34,186 nt of DNA from Rhizobiaceae bacterium (GTDB lineage Bacteria; Pseudomonadota; Alphaproteobacteria; Rhizobiales; Rhizobiaceae): the NCBI GenBank assembly GCA_905339215.1, contig CAJPFN010000049.1:1-34186 (forward strand), written 5' to 3'. Numbering within the stretch: the stretch's first letter is position 1; every line of letters starts with the position of its first letter. The notes below the pieces were generated by a model that saw only the letters and a list, made by a program, of their open reading frames with translations, had not been told where the DNA came from and searched no databases. The position numbers and the translations under genes are program-made. Shown one piece after another: positions 7,502-15,335 of the stretch.

Positions 7502-10041
7502 TGCGCTTCCTCTCCGATATAGCCGCTGACCAGCGCCGCATTAGCCTCGTCGCCGGTCGGTGGACCGGAATAGACGACCCGCCCGCGATCGAGAATGATC
7601 ATGCGGTCGGAATGGCGCACCGCATTCGTCGCCATCTGCTCCATCAGCAATATGGTCACGCCCTTGTCGTGGAGGTCGGCCAGTTGTTCGTACACCTGCT
7701 TGATCAGAATCGGCGCCAGCCCCATCGACGGCTCGTCGATGATCAGTGTCTGCGGCTCGGCCATCAGCGCGCGTCCGATGGCAAGCATCTGCTGCTCCCC
7801 GCCCGACAGCGTCGCGGCGGCGCGGCCGAGATCGTCGCGCACGGCCTTAGGCAGCCCCCCCGCCACGACCTTGATCCGGGCAGCGATCTCCTCGCGCGAG
7901 GCGCCCGCCGCATAGCCGCCCAGCAACAGGTTCTCGCGCACCGAAAGCTGACCGAACAACCTCCGGCCTTCGGGAACCAGGCTGATACGCTGTTCGCGCG
8001 CGCTGCCGTTAAGCGGCGCGCCATTCGCTGAGACCTTGCCCGCGCTGGGATGCATCAGGCCGGAGAGGATCATCGCAAGCGTGGATTTGCCGGCGCCGTT
8101 CGATCCCAGGACGGAAACGAAGCTACCTTTGCCGATGTCGACGGATACGTTGTCGAGCGCCAGCACACCGCCGTAGCGATGTTGCACGTCCTGTGCCGAC
8201 AGGACCGGGAGGGCGGCAGCGGCGTCGACGAGCGGGATCTTCTCGGCGGAGGTTCCGTCCGTCTCCGTGAGGCCGAAATACGCCTCGCGCACCTTGGGAT
8301 CGTCGCGGATCGCTTCCGGTTTTCCGCGTGCGATGACGCAGCCGAAATCGAGTACGACGATGTCGTCGGCCAGGTCGAAAATCTCGTGCACTGCGTGATC
8401 GATGATCAGGATCGTGAGACCTGCGGCCTTTAGCTCGCGAAGCATCTCGCGCAGCTTCGTGCTCTCGTCGGTATCGAGACCGGAGAACGGTTCGTCCATG
8501 GCGAGAAACCCTGCGCCGCCGGCCATCGCGCGGGCGATGTCGGAGACCTTCTGTATGCCGAACGGCAATTCGCGCGGGTAGCTGTCCGCGACCTGCTCCA
8601 GTCCGAGGCCGGAGATGATGCGCTCGGCCACCTGGTCGGGATCGATGAGTTTCGTTCCCGCCTTGCGTCGCCCCGAGGCCCCCTGCCGGGCGACGACGCG
8701 CAGCATGTCGCCGACGGTCAGTTCCGAGAAGAGTTCGGCATGCTGGAAAGTCCTGCCGAAGCCGGCCTGCATCCGCTGCCAGGGCGACAGGGCCAGGAGG
8801 TCGTCCTTCCCGAGTCTGACGGAGCGCACCGTCGACGCCTCGTAGAAACCTGACAGGACGTTGAGCAGGGTCGTCTTGCCCGATCCGTTGGGGCCGATCA
8901 GGCCGACGACGTTGCCGGACGGAACTTCGAGCGACACGTCCTGCAGTGCGTTCACGCCGCCGAACTGCACGCTCAAGCCCTCTACGGAGAGCGACAGGCC
9001 CGAGGCCGGAAGCACGTCGGCGACGAGCCCAGCCAGATCGCGCGCCTGGCCGGCCGACAATTCGAGCTCGCTATCGCCGCGGCGCGCACCGGCGAGCATT
9101 TCGACCAGCGACGGCACGACACCTTTGCGAAGGAAGAGAAGAACGCCCATCATCGTCACGCCGTAGATAAAAGGTGCGACATTGTTGGTGCCGCGGGCGA
9201 ACTCGGGAACCAGGACGATGAAGGCGGCGCCGAACACGGCTCCGACCAGTGAACCGGTTCCGCCGACCACCGTCGAAACCAGCATCTGCACGCCCGCGGT
9301 GAGCGAGAAGGCCTCGGGGTCGAGATAGCTCATCGCCACGGCCATCGACACGCCGGATACTGCCCCGAGTGCCGCGCTGATGGCAAAGGCGATTGCATTC
9401 TCGCGCGGCGGAACGAAACCGACGGCCATGGCGGCCGTGCGCTGGCTCTTGACGGCCAGCCAGCGACGCCCGATCGGGCCCTGGCAGATCATGTCGACGG
9501 CGAGGAGGGAAATCGTGGCGACGATGATGCAGAAGCTGGCAGCTTGCGACAGCCCGATGTTGCCACGGTAGAGGATCGACGGGACGGGCGGCACCGCGAC
9601 GCCCTGCTCGCCCCCGGTGAACTGATCCCAATGACCGATCAGCTCGAAGGCGGTCAGGCTCAACGCCAGGGTCAGCAGCCCGAAATAAAGGACGGAAAAC
9701 CGACCGGCCGCCATGCCGAGCACATACCCCACCGCTCCCGCGACAACCATCGCGATGATGATGACCGCTTCCATCGGCACGCCTTTCATGCCGAGATTGA
9801 CTGTCAGATAGGCGCCGATCGCAGTGAATGCGGTGTGGCCGATGGGCCAGATTCCGCAGAAGCCCGCGAGCATCGATACCGCCATGGTCACGACGGCGAG
9901 ATAGCTGATCGCAACGATGAGGAAAGTGTGATAGTCGCCGGTGAGCTTCAGCGGGCCGGTTACGGCCCACGCGACAATCCCGACGAGGAGGATGGCCGCG
10001 AGCCGCAGGGCTCGCGTCGAGCCGGTCGCCCTGCCGCCCAT
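7498..10041 (-). CDS. fused LivM-LivG-LivF: ABC permease plus two ATPase domains in one polypeptide
   Basis: An 847-residue fusion of three components that are usually separate genes. Residues about 1-325 form a LivM-type permease with many hydrophobic spans. Residues about 350-590 are a LivG-type ATPase (Walker A GPNGSGKTT near 383, Walker B FLAMDEP). Residues about 610-847 are a LivF-type ATPase (Walker A GSNGAGKST near 645, signature LSGGEQQ near 744, Walker B LIIDEP). The LivG-like signature is degenerate (LPFGIQK). Linkers are about 20-25 residues and contain no plausible internal start. The ATG at 10041 shares one base with the livH stop (TGATG); the open frame upstream to 10533 is only a shadow of livH. 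It imports a branched or cyclic carboxylate rather than necessarily an amino acid. Confidence 0.92.
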   Translation of the reverse strand: MGGRATGSTRALRLAAILLVGIVAWAVTGPLKLTGDYHTFLIVAISYLAVVTMAVSMLAGFCGIWPIGHTAFTAIGAYLTVNLGMKGVPMEAVIIIAMVVAGAVGYVLGMAAGRFSVLYFGLLTLALSLTAFELIGHWDQFTGGEQGVAVPPVPSILYRGNIGLSQAASFCIIVATISLLAVDMICQGPIGRRWLAVKSQRTAAMAVGFVPPRENAIAFAISAALGAVSGVSMAVAMSYLDPEAFSLTAGVQMLVSTVVGGTGSLVGAVFGAAFIVLVPEFARGTNNVAPFIYGVTMMGVLLFLRKGVVPSLVEMLAGARRGDSELELSAGQARDLAGLVADVLPASGLSLSVEGLSVQFGGVNALQDVSLEVPSGNVVGLIGPNGSGKTTLLNVLSGFYEASTVRSVRLGKDDLLALSPWQRMQAGFGRTFQHAELFSELTVGDMLRVVARQGASGRRKAGTKLIDPDQVAERIISGLGLEQVADSYPRELPFGIQKVSDIARAMAGGAGFLAMDEPFSGLDTDESTKLREMLRELKAAGLTILIIDHAVHEIFDLADDIVVLDFGCVIARGKPEAIRDDPKVREAYFGLTETDGTSAEKIPLVDAAAALPVLSAQDVQHRYGGVLALDNVSVDIGKGSFVSVLGSNGAGKSTLAMILSGLMHPSAGKVSANGAPLNGSAREQRISLVPEGRRLFGQLSVRENLLLGGYAAGASREEIAARIKVVAGGLPKAVRDDLGRAAATLSGGEQQMLAIGRALMAEPQTLIIDEPSMGLAPILIKQVYEQLADLHDKGVTILLMEQMATNAVRHSDRMIILDRGRVVYSGPPTGDEANAALVSGYIGEEAH

Positions 10042-10916
10042 CACACCCTCTCCTTGCGCAGCACGCCCATGAATCCCGCGGGTCGAATGAACAGTACGGC
10101 GACAATAACGGCGAACACGATCGTGTCGCGGTAGTTGGCCGATATGTAGGTGCCGGCCACGTTGTCCAGCACCCCGATGATGAAGCCGCCAAGCACTGCG
10201 CCGGGCATGCTCGTCATGCCGCCGAGAAAGACGCCGGCGAAGGCGCGGAACAGCGGAGCGTGGGCGATGTAGGGGTTGAGTGAGGATTCGGCCGCCAGGA
10301 ACAGCATTGCGATGGCCGCGAGTGCGCAGCCGAGGAACCAGGCGATGGTGGCGATCCGGCCGGTCTTGAAGCCGAGCATGCGCGCGGCGAGTGGATCCTC
10401 CGCACTGGCGCGCATGGCAATGCCGAAGGGCATGTAGCCGAAAAACCAGGCGACGAAGGCCATTGCGATCAACGCGACCACCGACGCCGCGATCTTGTTC
10501 AAGGAAATCGGAACGCTGTAGATGTTGATCCATCCGTCGACCAGCGGAGGGAAGGCCCTTGCCTCATGGCCCCAGAATGTCCCCATGGCGGCCTGCAGCA
10601 CGAGCCCGAGCCCGATCGTGACGACCAGCGCGACGAACAGGACATGGTGCCCATGACCGAGCGGCCTGATCAGCACGCGTTCGGAGACGATGCCGATTAG
10701 CCCGGCGACGATGACGGCGGACAGGAAGGCCAGCGCGACCGGAACTCCGGCGGTGATGGCCGACAGCGCCACGAAAACGGATACCGTTCCCATATCGCCG
10801 ATGGCAAAGTTCACCGTATCGGTCGAGCGGAAGATGATGACAATGCCGAGAGCGAGAAGCGCATAGGCCGAACCGTTCGCCATTCCCGATATGACTACAG
10901 AGATCAGGTCGCCCAA
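10041..10916 (-). CDS. branched-chain amino acid-type ABC permease, LivH-like
   Basis: A 291-residue inner-membrane permease of the HAAT family. Typical elements are the N-terminal GMANGSAYALLALGIVIIF, the motif MGFKTGRIATIAWFLGCALA, and FLGGMTSMPGAVLGGFIIG near the end. It starts at a TTG (10916) with a perfect GGAGGA 5 bp upstream; no ATG gives a better N-terminus. It lies 132 bp after the binding-protein gene and is translationally coupled to the LivMGF fusion. It should pair with the fused permease domain to form the membrane channel. Confidence 0.93.
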   Translation of the reverse strand: MGDLISVVISGMANGSAYALLALGIVIIFRSTDTVNFAIGDMGTVSVFVALSAITAGVPVALAFLSAVIVAGLIGIVSERVLIRPLGHGHHVLFVALVVTIGLGLVLQAAMGTFWGHEARAFPPLVDGWINIYSVPISLNKIAASVVALIAMAFVAWFFGYMPFGIAMRASAEDPLAARMLGFKTGRIATIAWFLGCALAAIAMLFLAAESSLNPYIAHAPLFRAFAGVFLGGMTSMPGAVLGGFIIGVLDNVAGTYISANYRDTIVFAVIVAVLFIRPAGFMGVLRKERV

Positions 10917-11048
10917 GGGATCCTCCAGAAATCGCAGCCCGCCGGAGCTTAGTCCGTTGGGAACGGAGGGGCGACGGCCTGCGCCGGCGCCCGCCTCCTC
11001 TCCTCATAGGCGCCGCGCTGACCGCCCGGCGCCCTTTCGTCGTCGTGC

Positions 11049-12245
11049 CTATTTGAACGAGTCGGTATCGATCGTCTCGCCCGCCGATTCCCACTTGCCC
11101 GCCTTGATCATCATCGGATTTAGGAAGTGGCCACCGAGCGGCTTCTCCGGCGAGAAAGTCACGGGCGGAAACACGCCGGAGTCGTAGCCCTGGAGCGAGT
11201 AGAATCCCTCGACGAGAGACTCGCGGGTCAGCGGCTCCTTCGCCTTCGACAGCGCCTCGACGAAGATCTTGGCGGCGCCGTATCCGAGGAAGGACACGAA
11301 GTCCGGCTTCTGATTGGGGAAGTATTTCGCCAGATGGTCACGGTACTCCTGGGCCGGCGGGGTATCGGCGAAGGGAGATGTCGTCAGCGACACAGCCTTC
11401 AGTCCTTCGACATATTCACCGCCGAGTTCGATCGTGGCGTTGGCGACATTTGGTGCGTAGGTATAGATTTGGATGTTGGATCCGGCCTGGCGCAACGCCT
11501 TGGAGAGGAGGGCGACTTCCTGGAGCAGCTGGATCGAGACGATCGCGTCAGGGTTCTTGCCGATGATGTCGCGCGCGATCGGACCGTAGTCCGTTGTGCC
11601 GATCTTCACGGCAAGCTTCTCCACCGTCGCGCCGGCATCGATCGCCTTGGCACCGGGCTCGACATTGTTGACGACATTCTCGAACGCGGCGGCGGCGCCG
11701 AACACTCCGAGGATCTTCTTGTGTCCGTCCTGCACGGCCATTCTGCCAAGCGCGTTGGCCTGGTCCTCGTAGAGAACGTGCAGACCCAACAGACCGGGAG
11801 TCGGCGTGGGCTGATACCAGTCGAGCGCTCCGCCATACGGCAACAGCATGGGCAGTTTGTGCTCGGCGACCGCGAAAGGAAACGTCGCCGCGGTTTGCGC
11901 GGTGCCGTGGGGAATGACGGCCGCGAGAACGTTGTCGCTGGTGATCAACTTGCGGGCAATCGCGATGGTCTGTTGGGGATTATAGGCGCTGTCCTCGACG
12001 AGCCACTCGATCTTCCGGCCGCCGACACCTCCCGAATCGTTGACGGCATTGAAGAGCGCGTCCGCACCCGCCCGGATGGGCACCCCATAGACTGCCACGG
12101 GACCGGATAGCGCGATCCAGCTGCCGACCTTCACGCTGTCGGCTGTGACCCCTGGAGCGTCCTCGGCCACGGCTGCGCTTGCGGAAATGCCTAGGCCGAG
12201 CGCCGTTGCGAGCGCAAGCGACCTGATGGAACTCAGGTATTTCAT
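11049..12245 (-). CDS. periplasmic binding protein of the LivK type
   Basis: A 398-residue ABC solute-binding protein (peripla_BP_6 type). The N-terminus is a signal peptide (KYLSSIRSLALATALGLGI) with a likely cut after AVA. The mature part begins VTADSVKVGSWIALSGP, the standard first strand of the family. The ATG at 12245 is preceded by GGGGAGGA. It is the first gene of the operon running to 4490, behind a good promoter and two operators. Family members associated with catabolic genes bind aromatic or alicyclic acids and short-chain amides as well as amino acids. The flavoprotein, SDR, CoA-transferase-like and dehydrogenase neighbours suggest an acid destined for CoA-thioester breakdown. Confidence 0.93.
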   Translation of the reverse strand: MKYLSSIRSLALATALGLGISASAAVAEDAPGVTADSVKVGSWIALSGPVAVYGVPIRAGADALFNAVNDSGGVGGRKIEWLVEDSAYNPQQTIAIARKLITSDNVLAAVIPHGTAQTAATFPFAVAEHKLPMLLPYGGALDWYQPTPTPGLLGLHVLYEDQANALGRMAVQDGHKKILGVFGAAAAFENVVNNVEPGAKAIDAGATVEKLAVKIGTTDYGPIARDIIGKNPDAIVSIQLLQEVALLSKALRQAGSNIQIYTYAPNVANATIELGGEYVEGLKAVSLTTSPFADTPPAQEYRDHLAKYFPNQKPDFVSFLGYGAAKIFVEALSKAKEPLTRESLVEGFYSLQGYDSGVFPPVTFSPEKPLGGHFLNPMMIKAGKWESAGETIDTDSFK

Positions 12246-12272
12246 CGATTCCTCCCCTGCGGCTGTTATTAG

Positions 12273-12286
12273 ACCAACCAGACGGT
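12273..12286 (+). promoter_or_regulatory. operator-like site 2 (ACCAACCAGACGGT)
   Basis: It lies just downstream of the leftward -10 and should cover the transcription start of the binding-protein operon (predicted near 12284). The arms extend to AGACC/GGTCT. The sequence agrees with sites 1 and 3 at 12 or more of 14 positions. The position is what is expected for a repressor. Confidence 0.65.
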
Positions 12287-12344
12287 CTATTATTTATTCG
12301 AACCCCGTGCGGGCGTCAAGCTGGCGCCCGGTAATAAATATTTG

Positions 12345-12358
12345 ACCGACTAGACGGA
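12345..12358 (+). promoter_or_regulatory. operator-like site 3 (ACCGACTAGACGGA)
   Basis: Third copy of the 14-bp motif, 4 bp downstream of a rightward TAAATA and about 100 bp before the YciI-like gene. Its two halves (ACCG, CGGA) are slightly less symmetric than in site 1. Together with site 2 it gives two operators 72 bp apart, which could allow cooperative binding or independent control of the two directions. Confidence 0.55.
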
Positions 12359-12460
12359 CGGCTTTTGATCGACTAAAGATTTCGAAAGTCGCCGGTCAGG
12401 TCCGGCGCGCCGGCGGCGGCTGATGGATCGGCGTCGGCCAAGTAGTCGGGATCGGAATCC

Positions 12461-12769
12461 ATGCCACACTATGCAGCAATCGGATTCGACCATCCGCCCC
12501 ACTCCATGCAGCTGCGTGACCGGAATCGGTCTGAGCACCGACGCTTCGTGCTGGACAATGTCGCGCCGATCCGGATGACGGGCGCGATGCGGGATTCGCA
12601 TGGCAACCAGTGCGGCACCATCTATGTGTTCGAAGCCGTGTCGGAAGCCGAAGTGTGGGAGTGGTTGCGCAACGAACCGTTCTTCGTCAACGGCGTCTAT
12701 GCAACGATGCGCGTCGTCGAGTGGACGCCCGCCTACAATCTGTTTGAAAAGTGTGATTGGCCTGCTTGA
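12461..12769 (+). CDS. YciI-like protein
   Basis: A 102-residue protein of the YCII-related family, small dimeric alpha/beta proteins of the ferredoxin-like fold. Typical features are the N-terminal HYAAIGFDHPPHSMQLRDRN, the central GAMRDSHGNQCGTIYVFEA, and the C-terminal FFVNGVYATMRVVEW. A conserved His/Asp pair (DHP) near residue 10 is the supposed active site. Some members cleave or isomerise small lactone or chloro-aromatic intermediates; most have no known function. It diverges from the livK-type gene and shares the operator-bearing intergenic region, so it probably belongs to the same regulon. Nothing follows it except IS debris. Confidence 0.8.
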   Translation: MPHYAAIGFDHPPHSMQLRDRNRSEHRRFVLDNVAPIRMTGAMRDSHGNQCGTIYVFEAVSEAEVWEWLRNEPFFVNGVYATMRVVEWTPAYNLFEKCDWPA

Positions 12770-12864
12770 GCGCCACAGCCGAGTTGGAGAGATGTCGCTT
12801 GGCAGCTAATTGATGGGGTGGACGCCCGCCTTCGTTTCCCTCTCTCACCGCCACAGCCCCTTTT

Positions 12865-13238
12865 GTACGGCCCGGAGACATAGGTAACAGATTGTACCTA
12901 AGACATGGGTGACAACCTCGTGCCGAATGGGTTGTCGATGGTCTGCAATATCCTCTGTTCCAGGTCGATACATCCGAGATCATAGTGCATGAAGCTGACG
13001 AGCCAAATGCCGTCGTCGAATTCGGTGATGCCCAACCTCTGGCCGGCGAGCACGGGTCGAGACGTTGATCTTTTTTTCTTGCCATGCAGATGCGGCCGCA
13101 GGCGGTGACGAGGATGTCCTTGTCGTGGAAGGGGTATTCCACCTCCGGCAGGCCCTCATAGGCTTTTGAGGACGGGGCGTAGAGCTCGGCCGGCATTTTC
13201 ATGCCGAGCGCCTCGTGAGGGCGTTCCTCGTTGTCCGA
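12865..13238 (-). mobile_element. remnant end of an IS481-family insertion sequence
   Basis: The stretch from TGTACGGCCCGGAGACATAG onward looks like an IS481-type terminal region. It contains two near-identical 14-mers, AGACATAGGTAACA (12876-12889) and AGACATGGGTGACA (12901-12914), in direct orientation 25 bp apart. Next to it is a decayed transposase C-terminus. The rest of the element is absent: the similarity stops near 13238, close to the regulator gene end. The interval 12770-12864 shows no gene or repeat that I recognise. Confidence 0.7.
12898..13238 (-). pseudogene. IS481-family transposase, C-terminal fragment with two frameshifts
   Basis: Reading leftward from 13238, the frame gives NEERPHEALGMKMPAELY, the classic end of the IS481 integrase core. 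It then reads AYEGLPEVEYPFHDKDILV and CGRICMARKK. At an A7 run (13071-13077 on the plus strand T7) the frame shifts by +1 to INVST. One extra C near 13057 shifts it again to VLAGQRLGITEFDDGIWLVS. It continues to FGTRLSPMS and a TAG at 12898. The N-terminal helix-turn-helix and most of the DDE domain are missing, so it cannot be active. It lies between the YciI-like gene and the GntR-type regulator, probably marking an old rearrangement joining two metabolic islands. Confidence 0.85.
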
Positions 13239-13283
13239 CGCCGCGGGCGCCCGGCAGAGCGATTCAGATTTGGCCGGAAATGC

Positions 13284-14204
13284 TCAATGCTGCCCCGATG
13301 TCGATCGCAGAAGCGTCTCCCGCGCCGAGGCGAGATGGACCCGGCAGGCATGTTCGACGATCTCGATGTCGCGGTTGAAGAGAGCGTCGATGTAGGCCAG
13401 GTGTTCCCTGATCGCCACTTCGTTGCGCTGGCGCTCGTCCTGCTTGTTCCACTGGTAGTGGTAGTGGAAGATCACCGTGATGATGTCGTAGAAACTGTCG
13501 ATGAAGCGGTTCGGAGCGGCCGAGCTGATCAGGCGATGGAACCGGCTGTCGAGGTCGGAAAAGTCGTGGAAGCGCTCGTCTATCTCGTCGAGCAGCTTCA
13601 GGTGTTCGAGGCGCAGTTCCTCGAGTTGGCTCCAGCAGGGTGACGTTTCCGGCAGAGCTGCGAGGGAACGCGCCGACCGCAACTCGAACATCTCGCGGAT
13701 CTCGAACAGTTCCCGGGCGAAGCTCGGTGTGAAGCCCCTGAAGACCCAGCCGGCATTGGGGCGCTTCTCGATCAGTCCGAACCGCTGGAAGCGGTTCAGG
13801 AACTCCCGGATGCCGGTTGTTGCCACGCCGAACTGGCGTGCGAGCTCGAGCTCGTTGAGTGCCATTCCGGGCCGAGCGTTGTCGCGCAGCATCCATTCCA
13901 TGAAACGCTCTTCGACCTGAGCGGCCATGGGTACCGTTTCGGCATGCGGGAATGGCTGGATCGGCCGTCGCAAGGTGCTCACCATTCGTTCGCGACCGCT
14001 GCCGGTGATGACACCTGCCGTTTCCAGCGCCGAGATCACCTTTCGTACTGTCGTCCGGCTGACCTCCAGCCGGGCAGCGAGCTCGTTTTCGGAAGGCAGT
14101 TTCCCTCCGTCGCCGGCCTCGGTCAGAAGCGCAAGGGCATCATTGAAGGCACGTTTGAACACGGTGTCTGTCTTCACGACCCAGCCCCGATAAAGCCAAA
14201 GCAT
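13284..14204 (-). CDS. GntR-family regulator with two winged-helix domains and an FCD-like domain
   Basis: A 306-residue regulator. The first GntR winged helix spans about residues 12-75 (LPSENELAARLEVSRTTVRK, then VISALETAGVI). A second, related segment spans about 95-155 (ALNELELARQFGVATTGIRE, then FLNRFQRFGLIEKRPNAGW). It is followed by an all-helical FCD-type effector domain (FELRSARSLAALPE ... DSRFHRLI ... EHLAYIDAL) that usually binds a metal and a small acid. Most FadR-type GntR proteins are about 230 residues with one DNA-binding domain, so this one is enlarged. It diverges from the CUT2 transporter operon across 75 bp and probably controls it. The ATG at 14204 has a weak ribosome site; a GTG 27 bp downstream is an alternative. 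Confidence 0.88.
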   Translation of the reverse strand: MLWLYRGWVVKTDTVFKRAFNDALALLTEAGDGGKLPSENELAARLEVSRTTVRKVISALETAGVITGSGRERMVSTLRRPIQPFPHAETVPMAAQVEERFMEWMLRDNARPGMALNELELARQFGVATTGIREFLNRFQRFGLIEKRPNAGWVFRGFTPSFARELFEIREMFELRSARSLAALPETSPCWSQLEELRLEHLKLLDEIDERFHDFSDLDSRFHRLISSAAPNRFIDSFYDIITVIFHYHYQWNKQDERQRNEVAIREHLAYIDALFNRDIEIVEHACRVHLASARETLLRSTSGQH

Positions 14205-14279
14205 GCCTTTTAATCGATAAAAAACAAATTGACGAGCCGTCCCGTTTCGATTTTTAACTATAAGAAACAGGTTGAGGGC
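14205..14279. promoter_or_regulatory. divergent promoter region, GntR regulator / CUT2 sugar operon
   Basis: A short A/T-rich spacer. Rightward, TTGACG (14229-14234) is followed after 17-18 bp by TTTTAA, a plausible promoter that would start near 14264. GAGGG precedes the ATG at 14280. Two similar A-rich blocks containing ATCGA and runs of A/T face each other (14211-14224 and 14246-14258). They could be the regulator's half-sites, but the symmetry is imperfect. Confidence 0.4.
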
Positions 14280-15335
14280 ATGGCGTTGACCGACATGACG
14301 AGGTCGCCGGAGACGGGGGCCGGAGCTCGCGACATTGCCCTACCGGCACGGGATCTGACGGTGCTGACGGTTGCCCTGCGGCTGCTCAATTTCGGCCCGC
14401 TGCTCATCCTGGCGCTGCTGGTGGTGGTCATCGGCCTCATGACGCCAAACTTCCTGAAGGCGGGAAATCTCGGCAACATCCTTGCCCAGACCGCCGTCAT
14501 CGCCATCGTGGCCATGGGCCAGCAACTGGTCATCCTCACACGCGGCATCGACCTGTCCGTCGGCGCCAATCTGGCGCTGGCGACGGTCGCCGGCGGGCTC
14601 GTCTTCCGCAATGTCGACTCCGCACCTCTGGTGGTTGTGGCCATGGTGGCGGCGGGCGGTGTGGTGGGAACGATCAACGGCCTCGTCTACGTCTTCGGCC
14701 GCCTGCCCCACCCCTTCATCATAACGCTGGCGACGCTCAGCATATGCCGGGGCCTGGCACTGGAGTTCTCGATCAACAACACGACGATGCGCGGCATGCC
14801 CTCGGCAATCACCTGGCTCGGCGAAAGTTCTCCGCTTGGCCTGCCGAACTCGTTCTTCGTCGTCGCCGCCGTCGCGGCAACGCTCCTCGTCCTGACCCGA
14901 TACATGGTCTGGGGACGCTGGATCTACGCCGTCGGCGGCAATCCGAGGGCGGCCGTCGAGATGGGCATCCCGGTCAAGTGGGTGCTCGTCTCCGCCTATG
15001 TCATCGCCGGCCTGAGCGCCGGCATCGGCGCCGTGGTCCTGTCGGGCCGAACCGCCGCCAGTTCCCCGCTCTATGGCAACCTGCTCGAACTCGACACGAT
15101 TGCGGCCGTCATCATCGGCGGCGCGAGCTTCCTCGGCGGGCGCGGGCACCTGGGCCACGCGCTGGTCGGCGCGCTGATGATCGGCGTGATCCGAAATGCG
15201 CTCAACCTGCTCAATGTCGGCATCTTCTACCAGATGATCGCGATCGGCCTGATCATCGTCGTCGCGGTCGAATCCGACGTGCTGCGCAACCATCTCGAGG
15301 CACGTGCGCGCGCCAGCCAGGCGAGGGGCCAATGA
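14280..15335 (+). CDS. CUT2-type sugar ABC permease (FrcC/RbsC-like)
   Basis: A 351-residue inner-membrane permease of the ribose/fructose branch. Hallmarks are TAVIAIVAMGQQLVILTRGI followed by DLSVGANLALA, the cytoplasmic GRWIYAVGGNPRAAVEMGI with IPVKWVL, and LDTIAAVIIGGASFLGGRG near the C-terminus. The ATG at 14280 follows GAGGG; a TTG frame from 14229 would start within the promoter. It is the first gene of the operon and ends in an ATGA overlap with the ATPase gene. The substrate is a sugar or polyol that cannot be named from sequence. Confidence 0.92.
   Translation: MALTDMTRSPETGAGARDIALPARDLTVLTVALRLLNFGPLLILALLVVVIGLMTPNFLKAGNLGNILAQTAVIAIVAMGQQLVILTRGIDLSVGANLALATVAGGLVFRNVDSAPLVVVAMVAAGGVVGTINGLVYVFGRLPHPFIITLATLSICRGLALEFSINNTTMRGMPSAITWLGESSPLGLPNSFFVVAAVAATLLVLTRYMVWGRWIYAVGGNPRAAVEMGIPVKWVLVSAYVIAGLSAGIGAVVLSGRTAASSPLYGNLLELDTIAAVIIGGASFLGGRGHLGHALVGALMIGVIRNALNLLNVGIFYQMIAIGLIIVVAVESDVLRNHLEARARASQARGQ

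Larger units (their letters stand above)
12246..12460. promoter_or_regulatory. divergent promoter region, livK-type operon / yciI-like gene
   Basis: A 215-bp spacer. Leftward it holds a clear sigma-70-type promoter: TTGACG (12319-12314), 17 bp, then TAAATA (12296-12291), followed after 4 bp by operator site 2. Rightward, TAAATA at 12335-12340 is followed after 4 bp by operator site 3, so the two halves share one architecture. The rightward -35 is weak. The remaining stretch from about 12380 to 12460 shows nothing I recognise. Confidence 0.65.

Noticed and set aside
10042-10533. N-terminal extension of the Liv fusion frame
   Set aside because: It lies wholly within livH on another frame. The ATG at 10041 is coupled to the livH stop and begins the permease domain.
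10917-11048. Possible terminator between the LivK-type and LivH genes
   Set aside because: GGCGCC blocks can pair around 11010-11030, but GGCGCC is self-complementary and common in such GC-rich DNA. There is no T tract, so I do not call it.
13071-13077. A7 run in the transposase fragment as a programmed frameshift site
   Set aside because: A second uncompensated single-base shift lies about 15 bp further on and most of the gene is missing. Decay explains it better.
12687-13202. A 171-codon minus-strand open frame as a novel gene
   Set aside because: Only its first 40 or so residues match IS481 transposase. After the A7 run it is the transposase read out of frame, so it is debris.
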